From Saccharopolyspora aridisoli (GTDB taxonomy: Bacteria; Actinomycetota; Actinomycetes; Mycobacteriales; Pseudonocardiaceae): 64,000 nucleotides of DNA. A program made the translations under genes and the position numbers. The notes under the pieces are model-generated. The model did not search any database, was not told where the DNA came from, and was given only the letters and a program-made list of their open reading frames with translations. This document shows, one piece after another, positions 43,251 through 52,393 of the stretch. Where the stretch lies: assembly GCF_004348445.1 (NCBI RefSeq), contig NZ_SMKV01000026.1, positions 1 to 64,000 on the forward strand, read 5' to 3'. Numbering within the stretch: the stretch's first letter is position 1; the number at the start of each line of letters is the position of its first letter.

Positions 43251-44608
43251 GCCGTCACCTCCACGCTCGTCCGCGCTCGCTGTTCGGCGTCCACCACTTC
43301 GGCGGCGCGGATCCCGCTTCGCACCGCGCCTTCGGTGGTGTCCGGCCAGCCGGTGGCCGTCCACGCACCGGCGAGCACCAAGCCGGGCACGTCGGTGTTC
43401 GCGGAAGGACGGAGTGCCGCGCTGCCGGGCGCCTGCCGGAAGGTGGCGTGAGGTTCGCGGGTGACGAAGAAGTCCAGCAGATTCGCCTTCCCGACCGCGG
43501 GGAACAGCTCGCGCAGCGCCGGGAGGAAGATCTCGCGCAGTTCTTCGGTCCGCATCCCGATCTCCTGCTGCGCGGCGGACTGCGACAGCGCCAGGTACTG
43601 GCCTCGACGGGCACCGGAGATGCGGGTGCGGTCGAAGACCCACTGCACGGGCGAGTCGAGCACGGCGGCCATTTCGACATCGGTGACCGCGCGGTCGAAG
43701 TGGGCGTGCACGTTGACGATCGGCGATGACGACAGCCGGGACCACTCAGCAGAGCCGCGCACCGGCAGCTCGTCGACGAGAGCCGCAGCCGCCGGGTGCG
43801 GGGTGGCCACCACGACGGAGTCCGCGTCGAGCACGCTCGCGCCGGCCTGCTCCTCGACCGGTATTTGGAAACCCTTCGGCCCGCGGCGGATCGCGCGCGC
43901 CTTGCACCGGAGCCGCACGTCGACGCCCGCCGCGAGCAGGGTGCGCCGCCCGGCCTCGCCGTGCAGCTCGGAGAGCGGTCGCTGCGGGACCCCGATGTCG
44001 CAGGCGTCGGAGTTTTCGAGCAATCCGGTGCGGAAAACTCTGGCGGCCAGCGCCATCGAGGCATCGTCGGGTTCGGCGTTGAGCGCGGCCACGGCCAGCA
44101 GACCCCACAGCGCGTCGACCGCGCGCGGTGTCTCGCCCTGATCGCGCAACCACTGGCCGAGGCTCTTCTCGTCGATCGCCGGGTCGAGGGGGTCGATGCC
44201 GCGCAGCGCGAGCGCGGTGCGCGCCGCCCGGACCCGCTGCGCGACGTTGAGCCGCCGGTAGCTCAGCAGCGCCGGGGCCAGGTGCGCGGGGGCGCGCAGG
44301 TTCCAGCGGGTCAGCGACGCCGATGCCGCACCCGGGCTGAGCACGGGCACGCGGAACTTCTGCTGCAACCGGATCCCGTCGGCCGCGCCGAACCTGCGCA
44401 GCAGGTCGAGGTAGGCGGTGTAGCAGCGCAGCAGCACGTGCTGACCGGTGTCGACCAGCAGGTCTCCGCGCGTGAACGAGTAGGTCGCCCCGCCGAGCCG
44501 GGGCCTCGCCTCCAGCAGCCGCGCGGAGTACCCGCGTTCCCGGCAGTCCAGGGCAGCGGCCATGCCGGCGAGCCCGCCGCCGATGACCACCACGGTCCCG
44601 CGGTTCAC
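43247..44608 (-). CDS. hpnE: Hydroxysqualene dehydroxylase HpnE
   Basis: FAD-dependent enzyme of the amine-oxidase/phytoene-desaturase superfamily that reduces hydroxysqualene to squalene. The 453 residues begin with the dinucleotide-binding motif VIGGGLAGMAAALDCRERG (residues 8-26) and LLEARPRLGGATYSF; GLVLAGAWTATGWPDTTEGAVRSG is the C-terminal FAD-site block. GTG at 44608 overlaps the stop of hpnD (GTGA). Together with HpnC and HpnD it replaces a one-enzyme squalene synthase. Annotation from family plus operon is safe. Confidence 0.92.
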   Translation of the reverse strand: MNRGTVVVIGGGLAGMAAALDCRERGYSARLLEARPRLGGATYSFTRGDLLVDTGQHVLLRCYTAYLDLLRRFGAADGIRLQQKFRVPVLSPGAASASLTRWNLRAPAHLAPALLSYRRLNVAQRVRAARTALALRGIDPLDPAIDEKSLGQWLRDQGETPRAVDALWGLLAVAALNAEPDDASMALAARVFRTGLLENSDACDIGVPQRPLSELHGEAGRRTLLAAGVDVRLRCKARAIRRGPKGFQIPVEEQAGASVLDADSVVVATPHPAAAALVDELPVRGSAEWSRLSSSPIVNVHAHFDRAVTDVEMAAVLDSPVQWVFDRTRISGARRGQYLALSQSAAQQEIGMRTEELREIFLPALRELFPAVGKANLLDFFVTREPHATFRQAPGSAALRPSANTDVPGLVLAGAWTATGWPDTTEGAVRSGIRAAEVVDAEQRARTSVEVTA

Positions 44609-45468
44609 GGCGTCATCCCGGCCAGCGAGCGGACCGCGACTCCCGCTTTGCGCCAGCCCGACAGCGAGGTCCGCTGGTGCATCGCGGCGTTGGGATCAGT
44701 GGCGATGCGCACCAGCAGCTGGTGGTAGATGCCCGCCATCGAGGCACAGCAGGCGCGCGAGCGCCGGTCCAGCATCGGCAGCAGCCGGAAGCCCTCGGTG
44801 TACCAGCGGTCGGCGCGCGCGGCTTGGAACCGCATCATCCTGTTCCACCTCACGGTGTCCTCGACGAACCCGCCACCGGGTTCCAGCCGCACGCCGAAGT
44901 GCGCGAGGTCGGAGGCGGGCAGGTACACCCGACCGTTGAGCTGGTCCTCGCGGACGTCGCGCAGGATGTTGGTCAGCTGCAACGCCACGCCGAGCGCGTC
45001 AGCCCGCGCCGTGGCGACGTTCGGTTCGTCAGTGCCGAACACGCCCAGCGACAGCCGGCCGATCGAACCCGCTACGCAGCGGCAGTAGTGCAGCAGCTCG
45101 TCGAAGGTCGTGTAGCTGGTGCCGCGCACGTCGGCCTCGCAACCGTCGATGAGTTCGTCGAACGCTTCCAGTGACAACGGCATGCGCGTCGCGGCATCGG
45201 CCAAGGCGACCAGCACCGGATCGGTCGAGTCGGTCGACGACTGGTGCACGGCTTCGCGGCACGCCTTGAGCTCGCGCAGCTTCTCCTCGCGCGGCAGGTC
45301 GCCGTCGCCCACGTCGTCCACGCGGCGGGCGAACGCGTAGACCGCCGAGAGCGCGCCGCGCTTCGGACCTGGCAGCAGCCGGATGCCGTAGGAGAAGTTG
45401 CGGGCCTGCTCGCGGGTGATCCGCTCGCACTCCTGGTAGGCGTCCCGCAACCGGGTAGGTGAGGTCAC
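44605..45468 (-). CDS. hpnD: Presqualene diphosphate synthase HpnD
   Basis: Condenses two farnesyl diphosphates into presqualene diphosphate. The 287-residue squalene/phytoene-synthase-fold protein has the two Asp-rich motifs, AFARRVDDVGDGD and LTNILRDVREDQLNGRVYLP, and the YCRCVAGSIGRLSLGVFG segment. GTG at 45468 overlaps the hpnC stop (GTGA); the open frame extends 11 codons further but is not conserved. Of the two paralogous synthases in the operon this one keeps both complete motifs, fitting HpnD. Confidence 0.92.
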   Translation of the reverse strand: MTSPTRLRDAYQECERITREQARNFSYGIRLLPGPKRGALSAVYAFARRVDDVGDGDLPREEKLRELKACREAVHQSSTDSTDPVLVALADAATRMPLSLEAFDELIDGCEADVRGTSYTTFDELLHYCRCVAGSIGRLSLGVFGTDEPNVATARADALGVALQLTNILRDVREDQLNGRVYLPASDLAHFGVRLEPGGGFVEDTVRWNRMMRFQAARADRWYTEGFRLLPMLDRRSRACCASMAGIYHQLLVRIATDPNAAMHQRTSLSGWRKAGVAVRSLAGMTP

Positions 45469-46373
45469 CGAGTTCCTCCCATCGCGTGCAGCCGCGCCCA
45501 TTCGGTGAAGGTGCGCGACTTGCTCGGGCTGACCTGCGCGGCCAGCGGGTCGTGTCCAGCCGCGCGGAACGCGGCGACGGTGGCCAGCCCGCCTGCGACG
45601 TAGCCGGCGACGGCCACCCGGGCGGTGCCCGACAGGGCACCGACCAGGACGCTGCCATCGCGCAGCATCCGGCGAGCGCGGTCGACCTCGAAGCGCACCA
45701 GCCCGCGCAGCGCGGTCGAGGCGCGCGGCGCTGTGAAGTCCTGCTCGTCGCAGCCGTAGCGCTTGAGGTCCTCGGCGGGCAGGTAGACGCGGCCGGCCAG
45801 GTGATCTTCAGCGAGGTCCTGCAGGTGCTCCAGGAGCTGCAGCGCGGTGCAGATCTTGTCGGACAGGGCGATCAGGCCCTCCTCGGCGCGGCCGAAGACG
45901 TGCAGCACCGACTCCCCCACCGGGTTGGCCGACAGCGCGCAGTAGTCCAGCAGGCCGGCGAAGTCGTCGTAGCGCTTGACGTGCTGGTCCCACCGGTTGG
46001 CCTCGATCAGCTTGACCAGCGTGGACATCGGGATTCCGCACTCGGTGACCGTGGGCTCCAGCGCCTGCATGATGGAGGTGCGCGCGGTGCCCTGGTAGGC
46101 GCGTTCGAGGTCGTGTTCGAGGAAGGCCAGCAGCGCGTCGCGGTTGCCGGGGGCCTCGTCCCCGGCGTAGTCGACGAGCCGGAAGTAGCCGTAGAGGGCG
46201 TGCAGGTGCCTGCGGACACCGCCGGGCAGGACGCGGGAAGCCACCGGGAAGTTCTCCGAACGCATTCTCGCCAGCACGGCGGCGCTGCGCGGCAGCTCCC
46301 CCGGACGCGCCGACCACTGCGGGTGTTCGGGATCCTCTCCGGACAGCGTCTCGTCCGGCAACGACAAGACCAT
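45465..46373 (-). CDS. hpnC: Hydroxysqualene synthase HpnC
   Basis: Converts presqualene diphosphate to hydroxysqualene. It is a 302-residue squalene/phytoene-synthase-like protein with NFPVASRVLP near the start (typical of HpnC), HLHALYGYFRLVDYAGDE with a shortened first Asp motif, and ALQLLEHLQDLAEDHLAGRVYLP as the second. It is the first gene of the seven-gene hopanoid operon. ATG at 46373 is preceded by AGGAGGAGG, the best ribosome binding site in the region; the open frame continues 72 codons upstream through a non-conserved stretch. Confidence 0.92.
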   Translation of the reverse strand: MVLSLPDETLSGEDPEHPQWSARPGELPRSAAVLARMRSENFPVASRVLPGGVRRHLHALYGYFRLVDYAGDEAPGNRDALLAFLEHDLERAYQGTARTSIMQALEPTVTECGIPMSTLVKLIEANRWDQHVKRYDDFAGLLDYCALSANPVGESVLHVFGRAEEGLIALSDKICTALQLLEHLQDLAEDHLAGRVYLPAEDLKRYGCDEQDFTAPRASTALRGLVRFEVDRARRMLRDGSVLVGALSGTARVAVAGYVAGGLATVAAFRAAGHDPLAAQVSPSKSRTFTEWARLHAMGGTR

Positions 46374-46461
46374 CGGTCCTCCTCCTATCCACCGGCCAGG
46401 AGGCGCAACCGGCATCGTATGAGCGCCCCTGCCGCACCGCAGGGCGAACGAAGAACCACGT

Positions 46462-46476
46462 GAATCACGGTGATTC
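46462..46476. promoter_or_regulatory. Palindrome GAATCAC-G-GTGATTC upstream of the hopanoid operon
   Basis: A perfect 7+7 inverted repeat with one central base, 89 bp before the hpnC start. A TACGAT hexamer (minus strand, near 46413) could be the -10 of the operon, placing the palindrome around -50 where an activator or repressor could act. Intergenic region 46374-46736 has no gene. Confidence 0.5.
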
Positions 46477-46693
46477 GCGCCGGTGTTCGACCACGCACCT
46501 TCTCCCGTTCCATATTGGACACCGGAAGCGCGCGTCCCGCGCAGACCCGCCAGCAGGTGGCCGGATCGAGTGGCCAGCCCTGACCACAATGGACCAGTCG
46601 ACTACCCACCGCGACTGCGCGCGGGCGTGAGGGACGACCCCGGGTCACCGAGTCGGCGCAGCGCTAGGCCGAAGCGGATCCGCCGGAGCAGAA

Positions 46694-46723
46694 CGCGCCC
46701 GGCGGAGATCACCGCCGGGCGCG
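46694..46723 (-). terminator. Strong hairpin after the dipeptidase gene
   Basis: CGCGCCCGGCGG (46694-46705) and its exact complement (46712-46723) form a 12-bp stem with a 6-nt loop, 14 bp beyond the dipeptidase stop. Confidence 0.8.
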
Positions 46724-46736
46724 AGTTACGAGGAGG

Positions 46737-47930
46737 TCAGCCGTCGAGCTGTTCGATGGTGGCGATCGACGGCGATTCGGTGCGCTGCAGCTCCGCGGCC
46801 ACGCGCTCGGCGTCGCGCAGCACGCGGACGGCGTTGTGCCAGGTCAGCTTGCCCAGGTCGGCGTGCGACCAGCCGCGGCGGAGCAGCTCGGCGATGAGGT
46901 TCGGGTAGCCGGACACGTCATCGAGGTCCTGCGGCAGGAACCTCGTGCCGTCGTAGTCGCCGCCGAGGCCGATGTGGTCGATGCCGGCGACCTCGCGCAT
47001 GTGGTCCAGGTGGTCGGCAACGGTCGACGAGGTGGCCACCGGCTGCGGGTTCGCCTCCTCGAACTCGCGCAGCACCTCCTTTGCCTCCGGAGTGCCCGAC
47101 AGGTCGCTGAGCCCGCGTGCGACCAGCTCGCGCTGCGCGGCGGCGGTCCACTCCACCGACTCCTGCAGGACGAACTTGGTCACGAACGTCGCCATCGCCA
47201 CGCCACCGTTGCCGGGCAGCTGGGCGAGCACGTCGTCGGGGATGTTGCGCGGGTGCGAGCTGACCGCGCGCGAGGAGGAGTGCGAGAACACCACCGGGGC
47301 GCGGCTGGCGCGCAGCGCGTCGCGCATGGTGTCGGCGGCGACGTGCGAGAGGTCGACGAGCATGCCCATCCGGTTCATCTCGCGCACGACCTCGACGCCG
47401 AAGGCGGTGAGCCCGTCGTGCGCGGGCTCGTCGGTAGCGGCGTCGGCCCAGGGGGTGTTGTCGTTGTGCGTCAGCGTCAGGTACCGAACGCCCAAGTCGT
47501 AGAAGGCGCGCAAGGTGGCCAGCGAGCAGTTGATCGAGTGCCCGCCTTCAGCGCCCATCAGCGAGGCGATCTTGCCATCGGCGCGGGCGGCCTCGATCTC
47601 GTCGGCGGTGCGGACCAGGCGCAGCCGGTCCGGGTAGCGGGCGGCGAGGGCGTTGACGCAGTCGATCTGCTCCAGCGTGGCGCTGACCGCGTCGTCACCC
47701 TGCAGCTCGGTGGGCACGTAGACCGACCAGAACTGCCCGCCGACTCCCCCTGCGTCCAGGCGCGCGAGGTCGGTGTGCAGGCGCCCGGTCTGGTCGGTGG
47801 CGATGTCGCGCTGGTCGAGGTCGTAGCGGACCTGCTCCCGCAGTGCCCAGGGCAGGTCGTTGTGACCGTCGAGCACCGGCGTGGCCTTGAGCAGCTCTCG
47901 CGCCTCGGCCACCACGTCCGCGTCGCTCAT
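46737..47930 (-). CDS. Membrane dipeptidase (renal dipeptidase, M19 family)
   Basis: Zinc-dependent hydrolase of dipeptides, probably cytosolic here because no signal peptide is seen. The 397 residues show the M19 pattern: [14 protein letters not shown] with the His-x-Asp ligands near the N-terminus, [40 protein letters not shown] with the bridging Glu, [31 protein letters not shown], and [11 protein letters not shown]. Some members act on D-amino acids or N-acyl amino acids. ATG at 47930 follows GGGAGG. It is a single gene with its own terminator. Confidence 0.93.
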   Translation of the reverse strand: MSDADVVAEARELLKATPVLDGHNDLPWALREQVRYDLDQRDIATDQTGRLHTDLARLDAGGVGGQFWSVYVPTELQGDDAVSATLEQIDCVNALAARYPDRLRLVRTADEIEAARADGKIASLMGAEGGHSINCSLATLRAFYDLGVRYLTLTHNDNTPWADAATDEPAHDGLTAFGVEVVREMNRMGMLVDLSHVAADTMRDALRASRAPVVFSHSSSRAVSSHPRNIPDDVLAQLPGNGGVAMATFVTKFVLQESVEWTAAAQRELVARGLSDLSGTPEAKEVLREFEEANPQPVATSSTVADHLDHMREVAGIDHIGLGGDYDGTRFLPQDLDDVSGYPNLIAELLRRGWSHADLGKLTWHNAVRVLRDAERVAAELQRTESPSIATIEQLDG

Positions 47931-48058
47931 CGCGCCTCCCGAATTCACCCGGTCGGTTGTTCTTGATGAGCATATCCGCTCGAGATCACCCGACCAGGGC
48001 CGTGTGGCACGCCGTAGATCGAATCGACGAATCGGACGTTCGGCCGCACCATCGTGAT

Positions 48059-48256
48059 ATGGAGCGATTTCCCAGGCAGCAGGACACCAGCAACCTCCCC
48101 ACGGTGCTGGCCGAGTACGGGCACCTCGCCGCGCAACTCCCCGGCGCCTCGACCCAGCAGGCCGAGCGGTTGCGCACCCGGCTGGCCGAGCTGGACGAGC
48201 AGATCGACGACTACGTCGCCCGCCTGACCGAATACCACTCCATTGTGGATAGTTGA
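48059..48256 (+). CDS. Small helical hypothetical protein (65 residues)
   Basis: ATG at 48059 opens a 65-residue frame with high third-position G/C. The product is hydrophilic and helical ([14 protein letters not shown], then [26 protein letters not shown]), likely a coiled coil of about 35 residues. The start lies close to a GTGAT; no Shine-Dalgarno is present, so translation may be leaderless or begin at a GTG/ATG upstream (frame open to 47957). It is divergent from the dipeptidase and convergent with the ABC transporter ATPase, leaving 5 bp between stops. I do not recognise a family. Confidence 0.55.
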   Translation: MERFPRQQDTSNLPTVLAEYGHLAAQLPGASTQQAERLRTRLAELDEQIDDYVARLTEYHSIVDS

Positions 48257-48261
48257 CGGAC

Positions 48262-49068
48262 TCAGCCGTCGCGGCGGCGAGCACCTGAGATCTCGCGCAA
48301 CGCTCCGTCCTGCCCTGCCTCCAACGCTCCGGTGATCAGTCCGACGACCTGGCTCATGTCGTGCGTGCGCGGCGAGACGACGCCGACGCGCCTGCCGAGC
48401 CGGTGCACGTGGATCCGATCGGCGATGTCGAACACGTGCGGCATGTTGTGGCTGATCAGCACGACCGGGAGCCCTCTCGCGCGGATCCGGTCGATGAGTT
48501 CCAGGACCTTTCCCGCCTCGGCCACGCCCAGCGCCGCGGTGGGCTCGTCCATGATGACGGCCTTGCTGCCGAACGCCGCCGCGCGGGCGACCGCGACGCC
48601 CTGGCGCTGACCGCCGGAGAGCGTCTCCACCGGCTGGGTGATCGACTTGACCGCGATCCCCAGCTCGTCGAGAACCCGCTGCGCCTCTGCCCGCATCGCC
48701 GCCCGGTCGACCTTGCGCAGCACGCTTCCCAGCACGCCCGCGTGCCGCCGCTCGCGACCGAGGAACATGTTGGCCGCGATGTCCTGGGCCGGTGCCAGCG
48801 CGAGGTCCTGGTAGACGGTTTCGATCCCGCAGCGCCGGGCGTCCAGGGGGCCCCGGAACCGCACCGGCTCACCGTCCACGCGGATCTCGCCCGCGTCCGG
48901 GATGAGCGCGCCCGAGAGCGCTTTGATCAGGCTGGTCTTGCCCGCTCCGTTGTCGCCGACGACCGCCAGCACCTCGCCGGGGAAGACCTCGAAGTCGGCG
49001 TCGTCGATGGCGGTGACCCGCCCGTAGTGCTTGCTCAGGCCCGTGGCCGACAGCGTGGGCGTGCTCAT
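48262..49068 (-). CDS. Sugar ABC transporter ATP-binding protein, single domain
   Basis: A 268-residue ATPase with Walker [10 protein letters not shown], signature LSGGQRQG, Walker [12 protein letters not shown] and the His switch in LISHNMPHV. It belongs to the carbohydrate uptake transporter 2 group, but has one nucleotide-binding domain, unlike RbsA/MglA with two, as in fructose-type FrcA. It energises the permease and lipoprotein encoded just upstream; ATG at 49068 overlaps the permease stop by 4 bp. The [14 protein letters not shown] segment is typical of that group. The imported sugar is unknown. Confidence 0.92.
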   Translation of the reverse strand: MSTPTLSATGLSKHYGRVTAIDDADFEVFPGEVLAVVGDNGAGKTSLIKALSGALIPDAGEIRVDGEPVRFRGPLDARRCGIETVYQDLALAPAQDIAANMFLGRERRHAGVLGSVLRKVDRAAMRAEAQRVLDELGIAVKSITQPVETLSGGQRQGVAVARAAAFGSKAVIMDEPTAALGVAEAGKVLELIDRIRARGLPVVLISHNMPHVFDIADRIHVHRLGRRVGVVSPRTHDMSQVVGLITGALEAGQDGALREISGARRRDG

Positions 49069-50042
49069 GGTTGCCTCCTGGCCAGCCGGTCGAACACCAC
49101 CGCCGCGATCACCAGCGCACCCGTGGCCACGTCCTGGTAGAGGGCGTCGACGCCGAGCTGAGTGAGCCCGGAGCGCAGCACCGCGACGATCAACGCGCCC
49201 ATCAGGGTTCCCAGCACCGAACCGCGCCCGCCGAACAGGCTCGTGCCGCCGAGGACCACGGCGGTGATGGAGTCTAGGTTGCCGAGCTGGTAGGCGTTCG
49301 GGTCCGCGTTGGGCACCCGGCCGAGCGCCTGCCAGGCGGCGATCCCGAAGATCACCCCGGCGACGACGTAGACCGACAGCAGCGTGCGGTTGACCGCGAC
49401 GCCCGACAGGCGCGCGGCCTCCGGCGCGTTGCCGACGGCGTAGACGTGCCTGCCCCACGCTGTCCGGGTCAGCGCGTACCAGACCACCAGGTACAGCAGC
49501 AGGGCGAGCGTCATGCCGTAGGTGATCTCGATGCCGCCGAACAGGTAGCGACGGGTTCCCAACCAGGTCAGCAGCCCGTCACCGGTGGGCACGGCTTCGC
49601 CGTCGGCGAGCAGCTTCGCGATGGCGGTGAGCATGGTCAGCATGCCGAGGGTGACGATGAACGGCGGCAGCCGGACACGGGTGACCAGCGTGCCGATCAC
49701 CAGCCCGATCAGCGCCGTGGTGGCGATCCCGGCCGGCAGCGCGAGGACTCCGGGGGTGCCAGCGAGCACCAGCAGTGCCATCACGAGGGTCGCCACCACG
49801 GCGGCCGAGGCGTTGGCGAGGTCGATGCCGCCGGTGAGGATGATCAGGGTCTGGCCCAGCGCCAGCGTCCCGATCACCAACGACTGCTGGACAACCAGCG
49901 ACAGGTTGTCCGGGTCGAGGAACGTGTCGGTGGTCAGCGAGAACACCGCGACGGCCAGCAGCAGCGCCAGCGCAGGGCCGACCGCAGGTGCGCGCAGCAG
50001 GAATTCGCGGGCGCTGAGGCGTTCCTCGGCGGTGGCCGTCAC
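49065..50042 (-). CDS. Sugar ABC transporter permease (CUT2 type)
   Basis: A 325-residue membrane protein with about nine or ten transmembrane helices, of the RbsC/FrcC family. Family markers: NLSLVVQQSLVIGTLALGQTLIILTGGIDLA, NPEAARLSGV-type loop (here GNAPEAARLSGVAVN) and GNLDSITAVVLGGTSLFGGRG. It forms the membrane channel, probably as a homodimer. GTG at 50042 overlaps the lipoprotein stop (GTGA), and its stop overlaps the ATPase start. Confidence 0.93.
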   Translation of the reverse strand: MTATAEERLSAREFLLRAPAVGPALALLLAVAVFSLTTDTFLDPDNLSLVVQQSLVIGTLALGQTLIILTGGIDLANASAAVVATLVMALLVLAGTPGVLALPAGIATTALIGLVIGTLVTRVRLPPFIVTLGMLTMLTAIAKLLADGEAVPTGDGLLTWLGTRRYLFGGIEITYGMTLALLLYLVVWYALTRTAWGRHVYAVGNAPEAARLSGVAVNRTLLSVYVVAGVIFGIAAWQALGRVPNADPNAYQLGNLDSITAVVLGGTSLFGGRGSVLGTLMGALIVAVLRSGLTQLGVDALYQDVATGALVIAAVVFDRLARRQP

Positions 50043-51046
50043 TTCTCGCCCCAGCAGTGCTGCTCGCCCCACGCCACGGGCTGGCTCGGGATGCCGGGCA
50101 TCGGCTCGTCGGTGATCACCACCGAGCCGGTGTCGTGGAACCCGCCGGGCTTGGTGCCGGTGCGCGCGTGCTCGACGGCGGCGTCGACGCCCAGCTGCGC
50201 CATCTTGTCGGGGAACTGCATGACCGTGGCGCGGATCTGGCCGGACTTGATCGCCGCGATGCCTTCGCAACCGCCGTCGATCGAGGCCATCACGACCTGC
50301 TCGCCGAGGCCTCGGGCCTGCAGGGCCGCGTGGACGCCGCGCGCTGTGGGTTCGTTCATCGTGTAGGCGGTGTTGATGTCGCTGCTGCGGGCCAGGAGGT
50401 TCTCGGCGCCCTGCTGCGCGAGGTTCTGGTCCCCGTTGGCGTTGGTGGTGCCTCGGATCTGCGGAGCTCCGTCGGCCAGCCCCATGCCGGCGAGGAACCC
50501 CGCGTGCCGCAGGGTGCTCACCGAGGACCCCGCAGTGCCGTCGATCATCAGGACCGCGGGCGCCCGGTCGCCGAGTGCTGCCTTGGCGTAGGCGCCTTGG
50601 AGGCGTCCGGCCTCGAAGTTGTCGGTGGCGAAGGTGACGTCGGCGGCCTCGGTCGGTTCGGTCGTGGTGTCCAGGGCGATGACCAGGATGCCCGCCTGCC
50701 GGGCACGCGCCAGCGCGTCGATCACGCCGGTGGAGGAGTTCGGGGTGATCATGATCGTGGTCACGCCCTGCTGGATGAAGTTCTCGATGGCCCGGACCTG
50801 GCCGTCGTTGTCACCGTCGAACTGCCCAGCCAGCGCGATGAACTCTGCGTCCTTCGCCGAAGCCGCCGCCTCCGCGGCCGACCGCAGGCCGACGAAGTAG
50901 GGGTTGGTGTCGGTCTTGGTCACCAGCCCGATCTTGGCGGTTCCGCCGTCCGGAGCGGCGCTCCCACCCCACTCGCGCTCCGCCGAACATCCCGAGGCGA
51001 CCAGCGCCAGGCCGGTCAGAACGATGCCCAAAACCCTTGCGAACAT
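50039..51046 (-). CDS. Sugar-binding lipoprotein of the CUT2 ABC importer
   Basis: A 335-residue exported substrate-binding protein. The signal is lipoprotein-type (MFARVLGIVLTGLALVASGC, lipobox ASGC with Cys at about residue 20). The mature part has the periplasmic-binding-protein-like fold of RbsB/FrcB proteins: KIGLVTKTDTNPYFVGLRSAA, ITPNSSTGVIDALARARQAG, VTFATDNFEAGRLQGAYAK, NEPTARGVHAAL and SIDGGCEGIAAIKSG. ATG at 51046 is preceded by GGAGGA. It is the first gene of the three-gene importer operon and is divergent from a two-component system. Confidence 0.93.
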   Translation of the reverse strand: MFARVLGIVLTGLALVASGCSAEREWGGSAAPDGGTAKIGLVTKTDTNPYFVGLRSAAEAAASAKDAEFIALAGQFDGDNDGQVRAIENFIQQGVTTIMITPNSSTGVIDALARARQAGILVIALDTTTEPTEAADVTFATDNFEAGRLQGAYAKAALGDRAPAVLMIDGTAGSSVSTLRHAGFLAGMGLADGAPQIRGTTNANGDQNLAQQGAENLLARSSDINTAYTMNEPTARGVHAALQARGLGEQVVMASIDGGCEGIAAIKSGQIRATVMQFPDKMAQLGVDAAVEHARTGTKPGGFHDTGSVVITDEPMPGIPSQPVAWGEQHCWGEK

Positions 51047-51182
51047 GAGTCCTCCACACTGAGGCCGCTCCGAAGACGCCCCGAGATCATGCACAACCGA
51101 ACCGCCGGACAACTCCCCCGTTCGGTTGCCCTCGCTCCGCTCATGGCCATTCCCTCAGCACCCCGCGGCTGTCCGGATTAAT

Positions 51183-51198
51183 TTCAGTCGACACTGAA
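51183..51198. promoter_or_regulatory. Palindrome TTCAGT-CGAC-ACTGAA between ABC importer and two-component genes
   Basis: Perfect 6+6 arms with a 4-bp centre in the 252-bp divergent gap, 136 bp before the lipoprotein start and 100 bp before the kinase start. It is AT-rich relative to its surroundings and a natural operator candidate for either operon. Confidence 0.45.
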
Positions 51199-51298
51199 GT
51201 TATCGATGATGCTGACCATCGGCTTCGCTCGGGGACGTAGCCGGTGTGTCGGCACAGGGAGGACGCCTTAACCCGGGCCGGTCGGTGAGACTGGTCGT

Positions 51299-52393
51299 AT
51301 GAGTGTGTTGCGTCCTCGCATCGGCGACGTGGTCCTGGCGCTGCTGGTGACCGCGGTCGGGGTGGTCGGGACCATCGCCGCCCACCGGTGGGCAGGGCAC
51401 GGGATGCGCGGTCTGGACGGGTTCGCCATCGGGTTCGTCGTGGTCGCCGGGCTGGCCTTGGCGTGGCGACGGCGGATGCCGCTGGTGGTGCTCGGGCTCG
51501 TGGCCGTCGCGGTGTCCGGGTACCTCCTCTCCGGGTTCCGGTACGGGCCGATCCTGCTGGCGCTGTTGGTCGCGGTGTACTCGACCGCGCGCCACCGGCC
51601 ACCGCGCACGGCGGGCATCGCTGCCGGCGTCGCTCTTCTGCTGCTGTGGGCGCACACCTTCGTCACCGGCCCCGGCTGGGAGGGCATCATCCCGGCTTCG
51701 GCGTGGGTGTTGGTGCCCTTCGCCGCGGGGCTGGTGGCGCGCACCCAGGCGGAGGCCGTGGCCCGGCAGCGGTCCGAAGCGCTGCGGCGGCGAGTCGACG
51801 ACGAGCGGCTGCGCATCGCCCAGGAGGTGCACGACGTGGTCGGCCACGGGCTGGCCGCGATCAAGATGCAGGCCGACGTGGCGTTGCACGTGCTGCCGAA
51901 GAAGCCCGACCAGGCCGGGATCGCCCTCAACGCGATCAGCCGCACCAGCAGCGACGCCCTCGACGAACTCCGCGCGACGCTGGCCGTCGTCCGAGCCGGA
52001 ACCGGGCAAGGCCCCGAACCCGGCCTCAGCCGCGCGCACGACCTCGTCACCCGCACCCGCGCCGCCGGGGTGGACGTTGCGTTGCGGGTGCGCGGCGAGG
52101 TGCCGGAGCTGCCGAAGTCGGTCGACCTCACCGGATACCGGATACTGCAGGAGTCGCTGACCAACGTGCTGCGCCACAGCCGGGAGCAGCGCGCGGAGAT
52201 CACCATCGACTACTCGCCGGAGGAGGTCCGCATCGAGGTCACCAACCCCTCCCCCGCGACCACCGGCAGGGACGGCCTCGGCATCCCGGGGATGCGGCGC
52301 CGCGCGGAGGCGCTCGGAGGCGAGTTCAGCGCCGGGTCCTCCGGCGGCCGGTTCCGGGTGCACGCCCGGCTGCCGATCGGAGCGCAGCAGTGA
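51299..52393 (+). CDS. NarL-family sensor histidine kinase
   Basis: A 364-residue membrane kinase. Residues 1-150 hold four or five hydrophobic helices with short loops and no extracellular sensor domain, like DesK-type intramembrane sensors. After a linker helix (RTQAEAVARQRSEALRRRVDDERLRIAQ), the HisKA_3 motif EVHDVVGHGLAAIKMQAD contains the phospho-accepting His. The ATPase part has ILQESLTNVLRHS (N box) and GLGIPGMRRRAEALGG (G box). The start at 51299 lacks a strong site. The stop overlaps the start of the response regulator (GTGA). Confidence 0.93.
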   Translation: MSVLRPRIGDVVLALLVTAVGVVGTIAAHRWAGHGMRGLDGFAIGFVVVAGLALAWRRRMPLVVLGLVAVAVSGYLLSGFRYGPILLALLVAVYSTARHRPPRTAGIAAGVALLLLWAHTFVTGPGWEGIIPASAWVLVPFAAGLVARTQAEAVARQRSEALRRRVDDERLRIAQEVHDVVGHGLAAIKMQADVALHVLPKKPDQAGIALNAISRTSSDALDELRATLAVVRAGTGQGPEPGLSRAHDLVTRTRAAGVDVALRVRGEVPELPKSVDLTGYRILQESLTNVLRHSREQRAEITIDYSPEEVRIEVTNPSPATTGRDGLGIPGMRRRAEALGGEFSAGSSGGRFRVHARLPIGAQQ

